Positions 1-7,473 of a stretch of 16,977 nt of DNA are shown here, one piece after another. The notes under the pieces were generated by a model, which was not told where the DNA came from, did no database searches, and saw only the letters and a program-made list of their open reading frames with translations. Source of the DNA: Spirochaetaceae bacterium (lineage in GTDB: Bacteria > Spirochaetota > Spirochaetia > B11-G9); assembly GCA_030633365.1 (NCBI GenBank), contig DAOVSY010000017.1:1-16977 (forward strand), in the 5' to 3' direction. Numbering within the stretch: the first letter of the stretch is position 1; every line of letters begins with the position of its first letter. Both the position numbers and the translations under genes were made by a program.

Positions 1-397
1 CCATCCTGGAGATTTCCTCTATAAAATTTTCTCTTTCCTCATCTGAAAGATTTGCTATTTTAGAAAAACCTGATGCTCCGGCAACAATTTGAATGCCAAA
101 ATCTGTATTAATTATAATTTCATTCATTTTTTTCTTTTGTCGAATCAGATGATACAGATTAAATTTAGGAATTATACCCATTGCTACATTAACATTAGCA
201 AGACCAAGGTCAGCATCCATTACCAGAACTTTCTTACCAAGCTGAGAATAGGCAATTGCAATGTTAATTGACATATTGGTTTTTCCTACTCCGCCTTTGC
301 CGCTGGCGACTGCAATTACTCTGGTTTTCGAATTTACGCTACCAGTCTCGTTCCTTGATCTCATTATTTCCCTAAGTTGTTCAGCCTGATCAGTCAT
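1..397 (-). CDS. flhG: FlhG/FleN (YlxH) MinD-like ATPase, 3' end cut by window edge
   Basis: The first 132 residues of a MinD/ParA-like P-loop ATPase that controls flagellar number, usually by acting on the GTPase FlhF. Residues 32-40 read SGKGGVGKT, the deviant Walker A motif with the signature lysine (K34) and the P-loop lysine (K39). The switch I/A' region DADLGLANVNV follows at 61-71. The N-terminus (MTDQAEQLREIM) is a short lead typical of the FlhG/YlxH branch rather than MinD. The ATG overlaps the flhF stop as ATGA (4 bases), with GGGGAG six bases upstream, so translation is probably coupled to flhF. The C-terminal half, including any membrane-targeting helix, lies outside the window. 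Identity as FlhG rests on the ATPase motifs plus the flhF neighbour. Confidence 0.93.
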   Translation of the reverse strand, partial: MTDQAEQLREIMRSRNETGSVNSKTRVIAVASGKGGVGKTNMSINIAIAYSQLGKKVLVMDADLGLANVNVAMGIIPKFNLYHLIRQKKKMNEIIINTDFGIQIVAGASGFSKIANLSDEERENFIEEISRM

Positions 398-1539
398 GAT
401 ACACTCCCCGACATTTGATACCCGGTATTTAAACCTTCAACAGTACGCATAAGCCTTTTTGCAGTAACCCTCTCTATATCCTGAGGAACTACCTGACCAT
501 CAGTAAGATAAGTTAAAGACTTATTTTTCTCTGAAAGTACTGATATTATATTACCAATACGCATTGTTTCATCAAGTTTAGTTAAAATTATTGATTTATA
601 ATTGAAGGGTTCAAACTGGCGTAATATTTCCCTGACATCTGATATTTTTGTGGTAGCACTCATTGCAAGATAGACTTCTGAGTTTGTTCCACAGGCATCA
701 AGCATTTCACGCATTTCCGCAAGTTTCATATAATCTTTTGGGCTTTTACCAATTGTATCAACCAAAATAAGATCAGCATCCTGAAACAAATTAATTTTCT
801 GTTCCAGCTCTTTATAACTTTCAACACAAGCCACAGGAATATCCATTATTTCGCCATAGGTTTCAATTTGTTTCTTTGCTCCAATTCTATAATTATCAAT
901 AGTTATCATTCTTACCGATTTAGCATAACCGGACTGGGAACTGAATCCATGTGTAGCTGCAAGTTTTGCAATTGTTGTAGTCTTTCCGACCCCTGTGGGT
1001 CCTACCAATATTACTACTTTTGAACTGTTAAAATCTTCTACATTATCTATATTTATACTTTCACCTATCCAATCTGACACTTTATTTTTTACAGAATTAA
1101 GATTTTCAAGTTCATCAATAGTAAGACTGCGCTTCAACCTGTCAGAAATAGCCTGAATATATGAAAATGAAAACTCGTTTTCAGATAATATATTTTCAAT
1201 GGTCTCAATTGAACTGTGTTTCTTCTCAACACCACTTATACTTGTATCAAAATATTCTTTTAAAGACTGAACCTCATTTAAAACAGATTGTATTGTTTTA
1301 TCATTTTTTGCTGTATCCAATATTTTCTTTTTTTCAGTTTCCAGGTTAAGTTTTTTTCTTTTATGAAGATCATCGGAAAGATAGCCGCTCATTTCTATCC
1401 CTTCCCTGGTAAACATTCCAAGAACACCACCAATACGAATTGATCTGCGAGTTAGAATTTTTGCCCTTTCACCATACTTCGCATTTATTTTATCCATAGC
1501 TTCCCGATCACTGGAAGCTGTTTCGGTAAAGTATTCCAT
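394..1539 (-). CDS. flhF: FlhF, SRP-type GTPase for flagellar placement
   Basis: A 381-residue SRP-family GTPase. FlhF sets the site and number of flagella; in Borrelia it is needed for polar motor positioning (known of family). Visible motifs: G1 GPTGVGKTT at 180-188; the G2-region DNYRIGAKKQIETYG at 215-229; G3 DTIGKS at 261-266, where many FlhF and SRP GTPases have DTAGRS; and G4 TKLDE at 320-324. The N-terminal B-like segment (1-60) includes GGVLGMFTREGIEMSGYL, followed by a lysine-rich linker and an N-domain helical region (about 110-170). The ATG is preceded by AAGGAG with a five-base spacer. It follows flhA across 51 bases that contain an inverted repeat, and overlaps flhG by four bases. 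Confidence 0.95.
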   Translation of the reverse strand: MEYFTETASSDREAMDKINAKYGERAKILTRRSIRIGGVLGMFTREGIEMSGYLSDDLHKRKKLNLETEKKKILDTAKNDKTIQSVLNEVQSLKEYFDTSISGVEKKHSSIETIENILSENEFSFSYIQAISDRLKRSLTIDELENLNSVKNKVSDWIGESINIDNVEDFNSSKVVILVGPTGVGKTTTIAKLAATHGFSSQSGYAKSVRMITIDNYRIGAKKQIETYGEIMDIPVACVESYKELEQKINLFQDADLILVDTIGKSPKDYMKLAEMREMLDACGTNSEVYLAMSATTKISDVREILRQFEPFNYKSIILTKLDETMRIGNIISVLSEKNKSLTYLTDGQVVPQDIERVTAKRLMRTVEGLNTGYQMSGSVS

Positions 1540-1560
1540 ATATTCTCCTTTGGATGCATA

Positions 1561-1590
1561 GCCGAGCAGCCAACTTGTTGGCGACCAGGC
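1561..1590 (-). promoter_or_regulatory. GC-rich inverted repeat between flhA and flhF
   Basis: A 30-base imperfect inverted repeat starts at the base after the flhA stop codon and ends ten bases before the flhF Shine-Dalgarno site (1545-1550). The core GCCAAC/GTTGGC (1569-1574 and 1577-1582) is perfect. The outer arms add GCC/GGC plus wobble pairs, with two mismatches, all centred on 1575/1576. It is much more GC-rich than its surroundings. No run of T follows it in the direction of transcription, so it does not look like an intrinsic terminator. An mRNA-processing or stabilising stem, or a small dispersed palindrome, are the plausible readings. Confidence 0.55.
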
Positions 1591-3696
1591 CTATCCTGCA
1601 GTCTCAATATTTTGTTCCAGAGAGATTTCACCAACACCTTCTGTTATTATTTCCGGAGCTATTTCAGGTACTGATAGTACAATCAATTCAGGAATATCTC
1701 TGACAGTACTTCGTTTAACTAAAGCTCTTCCAGCTTCAGAACAAAGAATTATTGGTAAATATCCAACTGTCTGAGCATTGTGAACAGCATTGCTTACAGC
1801 ATTAATCCACTTTCTATGATTGCCAGGATCCAGGGCTGCTACAGGTCCACCAGCAGTATCAAGTCTGGAATCAATAATTATCTGTTCCAGTTCAGGTGCA
1901 ATAGTTAGAACTTTAATAACCTTACTCTCATCTGCATACTGAAGACATATCTGTCTGCCAAGTGTCTGCCTGACTTTTTCTATAAGAAAACTTATTTCCT
2001 TCGAAACTACACCATAATCAGCAATGGTTTCAAGAATAGGAATCATATTCCTTATTGAAACCTGCTCAATTAGTAAGCCCTGAAGAACTTTCTGAACCTC
2101 ACCAAGAGAAAGAGCCTTTGTAACTTCGTCAACAACAGCTGAATAATCAGTTCTAAGAGTATCAAGAATCTTCTTAACTTCCTGTCTTCCAAGCATTTCA
2201 AAAGAATGTTTTTTAATAATTTCTGTTAAATGTGTTGCAATTATAGATGGAGCATCAACAACAGTATATCCCCGTCGCTCTGCAAGCTCCCTTTGTTCCT
2301 CACCTATCCAGAGTGCAGGAAGTCCAAATGCAGGGTCTATAGTTTTTTCACCCTGAATTTCTTCACTGACACTGCCTGGATTTATTGCCAGGAAATGAGC
2401 TATTCGGATAACTCCTTTTCCAATTGAAACACCTGTTATTTTTATACTGTATTCACTGGGTTCAAGGCGCATATTATCAATTATTCGTATTCTTGGAACC
2501 ACTAATCCCAGTTCCAATGCAGATTCCCTTCTAATTCTTGTAATTCTGTCCAGCAGTTCTGCACCCTGTTCTTTATCAACCAGAGGAATAAGCCCATAAC
2601 CAAGTTCCAGAGATAATGGATCCAGAGGAACAACTGGAGAAATTTCTGCAGGTGCCTCATGTTCTGTCTCCACTTCTGAGGGTTCAATATCTCCTGCAGC
2701 TTTTTTCCTTTCATTACCTGCCAGTCTATATGCCAGATAAGCTGTTAATAGACTCATTGGAATTAAAATATACCAGGGAAAGCCTGGTAGAATACCCAGT
2801 AAAAATAGAAAAACAGCACCTACCCAGTAAACTCTGGATTGCTGGGAAAATTGTTTCGATATTTCTACTCCAAATGTACCATCAGATATAGCTCTGGTAA
2901 CTATTAAACCAGTAGCCGTCGAGATTAACAGTGCAGGAAACTGGGTTATCAGTCCATCACCTACGCTTAAAGAGACATATGTGGCAAGAGCGATACCAAT
3001 TGGTTCCCCATGGATGGTAGTACCAACAATAATCCCTCCAATAACATTTATTACAGTAATAAGAAGTCCTACTTTTACATTTCCAGAAATAAATTTGGAA
3101 GCACCATCCATAGCACCATAAAAATCAACTTCATTTTGAAGCTCATTTTTCCTGTTTGTTGCTTCCTCTTCTGTAAGAGCACCGGAATTATAAGCATTAT
3201 CAATTGTCATTTGTTTACCAGGTAAAGCATCCAGTGTAAACCTTGCTGCAACCTCAGCAACTCGGGTTGCACCCTTTGTAATTACCAGAAACTGGACGGC
3301 AATAAGTATGATAAAAATTATAAAACCAATAACTAACCCTTCCGTTCCCTCTGTTCCAACAACAAAAGAAGCAAAAGCCTTGACTATTTTACCATCAAAA
3401 TCAACACCCTTGGATAAAATTAATCTTGTAGAACTAACATTTAAAGCCAAACCAAAAACTGTTGTTATAAGCAGTAAAGTCGGAAAAACTGAAAAATCAA
3501 GAGGCTTTGTAGTATAGAGAACTATCAGTATCATTATTAAACTTACCATAAGGTTAATAATCATAAAAAAGTCCAAAAGTATTGTAGGCAGAGGAATTAT
3601 TAACATACCTATAATTACAACAACACCTATGGCAACCAGAATATCACTTCTGTTACCAACTATTTTTTTTGATGATATACCTGCAGTATCAGACAA
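1591..3696 (-). CDS. flhA: FlhA, major export-gate protein of the flagellar type III system
   Basis: A 701-residue FHIPEP-family protein, the usual length. FlhA forms the nonameric ring of the flagellar export gate; its cytoplasmic domain docks substrate-chaperone complexes and the membrane part helps use proton motive force. The N-terminal half (about 18-325) is a series of hydrophobic segments. The signature loop reads RFTLDALPGKQMTID at 152-166, then EVDFYGAMDGASKF at 189-202, the FHIPEP hallmark. The soluble domain occupies roughly 330-690. The start is TTG, supported by AAAGGTGG six bases upstream; no in-frame ATG lies near. The gene follows flhB by 21 bases. The stretch DNAYNSGALT at 166-175 departs from the DADLNxG form of many bacteria. 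Confidence 0.97.
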   Translation of the reverse strand: MSDTAGISSKKIVGNRSDILVAIGVVVIIGMLIIPLPTILLDFFMIINLMVSLIMILIVLYTTKPLDFSVFPTLLLITTVFGLALNVSSTRLILSKGVDFDGKIVKAFASFVVGTEGTEGLVIGFIIFIILIAVQFLVITKGATRVAEVAARFTLDALPGKQMTIDNAYNSGALTEEEATNRKNELQNEVDFYGAMDGASKFISGNVKVGLLITVINVIGGIIVGTTIHGEPIGIALATYVSLSVGDGLITQFPALLISTATGLIVTRAISDGTFGVEISKQFSQQSRVYWVGAVFLFLLGILPGFPWYILIPMSLLTAYLAYRLAGNERKKAAGDIEPSEVETEHEAPAEISPVVPLDPLSLELGYGLIPLVDKEQGAELLDRITRIRRESALELGLVVPRIRIIDNMRLEPSEYSIKITGVSIGKGVIRIAHFLAINPGSVSEEIQGEKTIDPAFGLPALWIGEEQRELAERRGYTVVDAPSIIATHLTEIIKKHSFEMLGRQEVKKILDTLRTDYSAVVDEVTKALSLGEVQKVLQGLLIEQVSIRNMIPILETIADYGVVSKEISFLIEKVRQTLGRQICLQYADESKVIKVLTIAPELEQIIIDSRLDTAGGPVAALDPGNHRKWINAVSNAVHNAQTVGYLPIILCSEAGRALVKRSTVRDIPELIVLSVPEIAPEIITEGVGEISLEQNIETAG

Positions 3697-3702
3697 AATA
3701 AT

Positions 3703-3710
3703 CCACCTTT
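3703..3710 (-). promoter_or_regulatory. Shine-Dalgarno site fixing the TTG start of flhA
   Basis: AAAGGTGG, six bases before TTG at 3694-3696. It supports the non-ATG start, since no nearby ATG gives a full-length N-terminus. Confidence 0.75.
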
Positions 3711-3717
3711 AAATTAA

Positions 3718-4881
3718 TCATGATACCTCCTGCTCCTTCCCACTCATTTGATAAACTTCCGCAAATACAATGGCCATTACCTGGTAATATTTTTCAGGGA
3801 TAACTTCACCAATCTCAACTTCTGCAAACAGACCTCTTGCCAGAGGTTTATTTTCTATTACAGGAACATCATTATCCCGGGCAATGGCTTTTATACGCTG
3901 AGCCATATTATCCTGCCCCTTGGCAACAACTATTGGAGCTGCCATTGAGTCCCTGGCCCATTCCATACCCACTGCAAAATGTGTAGGATTAGTAATAATT
4001 ACATCTGCCTCCGGAACTTTCTGAAGCATATTCTGGGTCATTATTTCTCTCATTCTTTCACGAAGTCTGTTTCGAACTAATGGATCCCCTTCTGTAGTCT
4101 TTCGTTCTTCTTTTACTTCCTGTTTGGTCATCTTTATTGATTCAGTATGTTGTTTTTTCTGAAAGAAATAATCAGGTATTGCCAAAACCAACATTGCCAG
4201 AGCTGCTTCTATTAGGATTTTAAATGAAATAACAGCAATTGTCTTAAAAGAATAAGCAAAACCGGAAATAAGAAAACCAACAATATTCTCAAGTTCTTTA
4301 CTTATATTTATATACGCTATTACGCCTATGATTGCAACTTTAAACAGAGATTTACCAAGGTTAAACAATGCCTCAGAAGAAAAAAACGATTTTTTTATAA
4401 ACTTTATAAAATCTGGTTTTATTTTGTTTAAGTCCGGTGTTATGGGTTTTAGGGAAAATAAAAAACCCACCTGTAAAATATTTGAAAGCAGGGCAGCTGA
4501 AAAAGCTACAATTATTATAGGTCCTACCAGTTTCATAAAATACAAAACAAATGCTTTGACTATTCGACTTTCTCCTGCAACTTCTGACTGAACTGAAATA
4601 GAAAGGAAGAAATTCATCATTTCACTCATCTGATTGAGCATATAAGGCCCCAGTAGACCTATAACAATTATTGGAAATAAAAGGACAATAGCAGATGAAA
4701 ATTCAGAGCTCTTAGCTACCTTACCTTCTTCTCTTGATTTTCTGATTTTTTGTTCTGTGGGGTCTTCTGTTCTGCCTTCATCCTCTGCAGCAAACCATTG
4801 AATGTCTATTGAAAATGAAGAATCTTCAAGAGGTATATAATTTTCCATCCACCAGGAAGTCAAAGCTGCAGATTTACTCAT
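3718..4881 (-). CDS. flhB: FlhB, export-gate specificity switch
   Basis: A 387-residue FlhB/YscU-family protein. It sits at the export gate and cleaves itself at an NPTH site to switch secretion from rod/hook subunits to filament subunits once FliK reports hook completion. The family start AEDEGRTEDPTEQKIRKSREEGKVAKS lies at 32-58. Four hydrophobic segments lie between about 62 and 240. The linker KKQHTESIKMTKQEVKEERKTTEGDP (about 242-267) leads to N298-P299-T300-H301, the autocleavage motif. About 31 residues precede the family's usual N-terminus, including SIDIQWFAAEDEG. ATG at 4881 overlaps the fliR stop (ATGA); the internal Met12 is a possible alternative start. Confidence 0.96.
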   Translation of the reverse strand: MSKSAALTSWWMENYIPLEDSSFSIDIQWFAAEDEGRTEDPTEQKIRKSREEGKVAKSSEFSSAIVLLFPIIVIGLLGPYMLNQMSEMMNFFLSISVQSEVAGESRIVKAFVLYFMKLVGPIIIVAFSAALLSNILQVGFLFSLKPITPDLNKIKPDFIKFIKKSFFSSEALFNLGKSLFKVAIIGVIAYINISKELENIVGFLISGFAYSFKTIAVISFKILIEAALAMLVLAIPDYFFQKKQHTESIKMTKQEVKEERKTTEGDPLVRNRLRERMREIMTQNMLQKVPEADVIITNPTHFAVGMEWARDSMAAPIVVAKGQDNMAQRIKAIARDNDVPVIENKPLARGLFAEVEIGEVIPEKYYQVMAIVFAEVYQMSGKEQEVS

Positions 4882-5672
4882 ACATTTGCCCCATCCAGAT
4901 TATTAAGAAAATTCATAAGTTCATAAAAACTTGAATCAATTACCCTGTTAAAAGCCTCTACAATAAACGGCATGGCAAGAAATAGCATCAAAAAAGCCAT
5001 AGAAATTTTTATAGGAAATCCAAGCATTAGCAAATTCATCTGAGGAGCTGCTTTTGCAAGAAGCCCCATAGAAACAGATATTAACATAAGTACTCCCAAA
5101 ACCGGAAAAGCAATAATTAATGCCTGCTCAAAAAGAATAGTCAAACTTCTTAATATCATTTTAAGAAGAGGATCTGTCATATATAAAAGATCAACAGCTT
5201 TTATTGACTCAAATGACTTTAATACTCCCATCAAAAATATTTTTTGAAACCCTCCAACTATTACAAAAATTAACATAGCCATAAGGTTAATAAATTGTCC
5301 CATAAGAGGAATCTGAATTTGTGCCAAAGGATCATAAACCATAGAAGCACCAAAACCCATCTGCATTGAATACAGCTGACCTGATAAAAGGAAGGCAGAA
5401 TATATAACTGTAAGCATAAATCCTAAAATAAGACCAATAACTATTTCTCCAACCATAACCATTGCATAAGCAAAACCTGACTGTGGAATAATATACCCTT
5501 GTTCAGCTACCCAGGGGAAAACAACCATAGCGGTAAATAACGCAAGCCCTACTTTTGCTATTCCAGGTAAACCTGTTGAAGAAAGGAGAGGTGCTATAGA
5601 TATAAGTGCAAATATTCTTACAAAAATCAAAATAAAGAGCTCCAAATTTTGTAATAAAACATCAGTTTCCAT
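4878..5672 (-). CDS. fliR: FliR, export-gate core protein
   Basis: A 264-residue, very hydrophobic FliR/SpaR/YscT-family protein, the usual size. FliR joins FliP and FliQ in the helical FliP5Q4R1 channel through which export substrates pass. Family landmarks include RIFALISIAPLLSSTGLPGIAKVGLALF near 20-47, PLAQIQIPLMGQFINLMAMLIF in the middle, and APQMNLLMLGFPIKI in the C-terminal third (a conserved P-Q-x-N segment). The ATG follows fliQ by six bases with a weak AGGAT site, and the end overlaps flhB by four bases, so fliQ-fliR-flhB are likely translated together. No oddities were seen. Confidence 0.96.
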   Translation of the reverse strand: METDVLLQNLELFILIFVRIFALISIAPLLSSTGLPGIAKVGLALFTAMVVFPWVAEQGYIIPQSGFAYAMVMVGEIVIGLILGFMLTVIYSAFLLSGQLYSMQMGFGASMVYDPLAQIQIPLMGQFINLMAMLIFVIVGGFQKIFLMGVLKSFESIKAVDLLYMTDPLLKMILRSLTILFEQALIIAFPVLGVLMLISVSMGLLAKAAPQMNLLMLGFPIKISMAFLMLFLAMPFIVEAFNRVIDSSFYELMNFLNNLDGANV

Positions 5673-5678
5673 CTAATC

Positions 5679-5948
5679 CTATCCAACCATTTCCGGAATT
5701 AATCGAAATAAATTTAATGTAAACTCCCTCATTGAGGAAAACATCCATGGTCCAAAAAAAGCAAGGGCAAGAAAAATGGCAACAATTTTTGGGACAAAAG
5801 TTAATGTTTGCTCCTGAATAGAGGTTGTTGCCTGAAATATTGAGATAAGGAGTCCTATTGTCATTCCAATTAAAAGAACAGGGGAAGCAATAATTAATAC
5901 CTGAAAAATACCGTCCCTCATAATTGATGAAGCAAAACCAATACTCAT
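5679..5948 (-). CDS. fliQ: FliQ, export-gate core protein
   Basis: An 89-residue protein with two hydrophobic helices, the standard FliQ/SpaQ/YscS form. Helix one covers about 12-38 (PVLLIGMTIGLLISIFQATTSIQEQTL, with the conserved FQATTSIQEQTL segment) and helix two about 50-75. FliQ packs around FliP and FliR in the export-gate channel. The ATG has AAGGAG six bases upstream. The gene lies 10 bases after fliP and 6 bases before fliR, the invariant fliP-fliQ-fliR order. Confidence 0.96.
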   Translation of the reverse strand: MSIGFASSIMRDGIFQVLIIASPVLLIGMTIGLLISIFQATTSIQEQTLTFVPKIVAIFLALAFFGPWMFSSMREFTLNLFRLIPEMVG

Positions 5949-5958
5949 ATACTACTCC

Positions 5959-6777
5959 TTAACCAAAACTTGCTATCAATTGCTGAGTTATTAAACCCCA
6001 GCCATCTACAAGGACAAAAAGAATTATTTTAAAGGGCATAGATATCATAACAGGAGGAAGCATAATCATTCCCATTGACATAAGAATAGAAGCTACAACC
6101 ATATCTATAACTATAAAGGGAATAAAAAGCAGTATCCCAATTTTAAAAGCAACAGTAAGTTCGCTAAGAACATAGGCAGGAACAAGAACATAAGTAGGAA
6201 CTTCAGAAAAATTAGCTGGTTTGGGAAGTCCTCTCAGCCTCATAAAAAGTTGAATATTTTCATGATTACCCTGCATTTGTCTGTACATAAAAAGTCTCAT
6301 AGGTACAGATGCGTTATTATAGAGCTCCTCCAATCCTATTTCCCCATTTGAAAAAGGCTGAAATGCTGTATCATTCACTTCCTGAATAGTTGGCCACATT
6401 ATAAAAAGAGTAAGAAACAAGGCAATTCCCATTAAAACCTGGGTAGGAGGAACCTGCTGCAAAGACAATGCCCGTTTAACAAAATCAAAAACAATAGCTA
6501 TTCTTAAAAAGGGAGTAGTTAATATAAGAATAGATGGTGAAAGAGTTAAAATAGCAAGAAATATTAGAATTTGAATACTTAAAGTAACTTCCTGATTGTT
6601 GTTTGCCTGACGTACAGCAAGGTCAATAAAAGGAATATTTATTCCGTTATTAATCCCCGTATTAACAGCTTCTATTGTTCTCTCTTCAAGGCCGGCTGCT
6701 TCCTGGCTAACCACAAATGCAGCATTACCTGTCAACATCACTATAATGATGCCGAATAGTATATAAGTCCTTTTCAT
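5959..6777 (-). CDS. fliP: FliP, export-gate core protein with signal peptide
   Basis: A 272-residue FliP/SpaP/YscR-family protein. FliP forms the pentameric core of the export-gate channel. The N-terminus MKRTYILFGIIIVMLTGNAAFVVSQ looks like the cleavable signal peptide found in FliP of many bacteria. The mature part has TTPFLRIAIVFDFVKRALSLQQVPPTQVLMGIALFLT at about 87-123, the family signature, and four hydrophobic segments. The longest open frame begins at a TTG at 6789, but no ribosome site precedes that codon. The ATG at 6775-6777 sits just after GGGAGGGGAG and starts the signal peptide directly, so it is chosen here. Spacing to fliO is 20 bases and to fliQ 10. Confidence 0.95.
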   Translation of the reverse strand: MKRTYILFGIIIVMLTGNAAFVVSQEAAGLEERTIEAVNTGINNGINIPFIDLAVRQANNNQEVTLSIQILIFLAILTLSPSILILTTPFLRIAIVFDFVKRALSLQQVPPTQVLMGIALFLTLFIMWPTIQEVNDTAFQPFSNGEIGLEELYNNASVPMRLFMYRQMQGNHENIQLFMRLRGLPKPANFSEVPTYVLVPAYVLSELTVAFKIGILLFIPFIVIDMVVASILMSMGMIMLPPVMISMPFKIILFVLVDGWGLITQQLIASFG

Positions 6778-6787
6778 CTCCCCTCCC
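6778..6787 (-). promoter_or_regulatory. Shine-Dalgarno site fixing the ATG start of fliP
   Basis: The purine run GGGAGGGGAG directly abuts the ATG at 6775-6777; counting GGGAGG as the pairing core leaves four bases of spacer. It lies downstream of the alternative TTG at 6787-6789 and so argues against that start. Confidence 0.7.
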
Positions 6788-6797
6788 AAGGATAAAA

Positions 6798-7442
6798 TTA
6801 CATATTTTTCAGTCTTTCCCTCTGCTTTTTCATAAAACTGATTTGTCCAGATTTTGCCAGAGAAATAGTGGAATTTTCTTTTTTAAAAAAACCTCTAAAA
6901 ATATCTGTAAATGTATTATTACTTTCACTCCGGGTAGATTTATCCAGTTTTATGGTATCAAGAGTTTCTTTATTTGTTATTTCTGAAATAAGCTGAACAG
7001 AACTTTCTCCTGAGCCTATTAAAAATATCTGTGGACCTATTTCTATAAGATGAAGAGATCTTCCTGCTTCAAGATTTTGAGTGGAAATAACATTAATAGT
7101 ACTGTCTGTAATTAGCTTTGGTTTTCCTGCCTTTTTAAGGAGAAAAAAGACAAAATAGATAAAACCAAGAACAGCGCCCAAAACAAGCAGCATTCGTACA
7201 AAATCCCATACTGAAAAAGTATTTAATGCAGTAGTATTCTCCACAGCACCTGGATCTGCTGTATCCAGTATTATAAGAGATTCTTCTGGTACAGAAACAT
7301 ATTCTCTATTACCTTCAACTTCCGAAGTTTCTTCGTTTGTTTCAGGAAGATCAGTGACTGTAGCTGTTTCCTGTGCAACTATTATTGTCGTAATAAATAA
7401 ATTGAGTATAAGTACTATTAGAAATAGTTTTTTTGTAATCAC
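6798..7442 (-). CDS. fliO: FliO (FliZ) export-apparatus assembly protein
   Basis: A 214-residue FliO-family protein, known in spirochetes also as FliZ. FliO is a scaffold that helps assemble the FliP pentamer. Residues 1-23 (MITKKLFLIVLILNLFITTIIVA) form a probable signal peptide followed by Q-E. An acidic segment (about 25-75) comes next, presumably periplasmic, then a single transmembrane segment at about 82-103 ending in LLKKAGKP. A cytoplasmic domain follows with the typical INVISTQNLEAGRSLHLIEIGPQIFLIGSGES (116-147). The start is GTG behind GGGAGGGG. Position between fliY and fliP agrees with the assignment. The C-terminal 50 residues are basic and poorly conserved to my eye. Confidence 0.9.
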   Translation of the reverse strand: MITKKLFLIVLILNLFITTIIVAQETATVTDLPETNEETSEVEGNREYVSVPEESLIILDTADPGAVENTTALNTFSVWDFVRMLLVLGAVLGFIYFVFFLLKKAGKPKLITDSTINVISTQNLEAGRSLHLIEIGPQIFLIGSGESSVQLISEITNKETLDTIKLDKSTRSESNNTFTDIFRGFFKKENSTISLAKSGQISFMKKQRERLKNM

Positions 7443-7444
7443 AT

Positions 7445-7452
7445 CCCCTCCC
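7445..7452 (-). promoter_or_regulatory. Shine-Dalgarno site for the GTG start of fliO
   Basis: GGGAGGGG precedes GTG at 7440-7442, four bases after the GGGAGG core. The overlapping ATG in GGATGTGA is followed at once by TGA and so cannot be the start. The same GGGAGGGGA string serves fliP. Confidence 0.65.
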
Positions 7453-7473
7453 GATTGTGTGATCCCAACAGGT

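Noticed and set aside
89..271. A short plus-strand open frame near the window start
   Set aside because: It is antisense to the P-loop ATPase part of flhG, which reads through this stretch with clear SGKGGVGKT and DADLGLANV motifs.
1561..1590. Reading the flhA-flhF palindrome as an intrinsic terminator
   Set aside because: The arms are followed by TATGCATCC and the flhF ribosome site, with no T-run. Termination here would also cut off flhF and flhG.
2502..2714. A minus-strand 70-codon frame inside flhA in another frame
   Set aside because: It overlaps the flhA cytoplasmic domain, which is intact in its own frame; the Trp/Leu-rich product looks like an out-of-frame reading.
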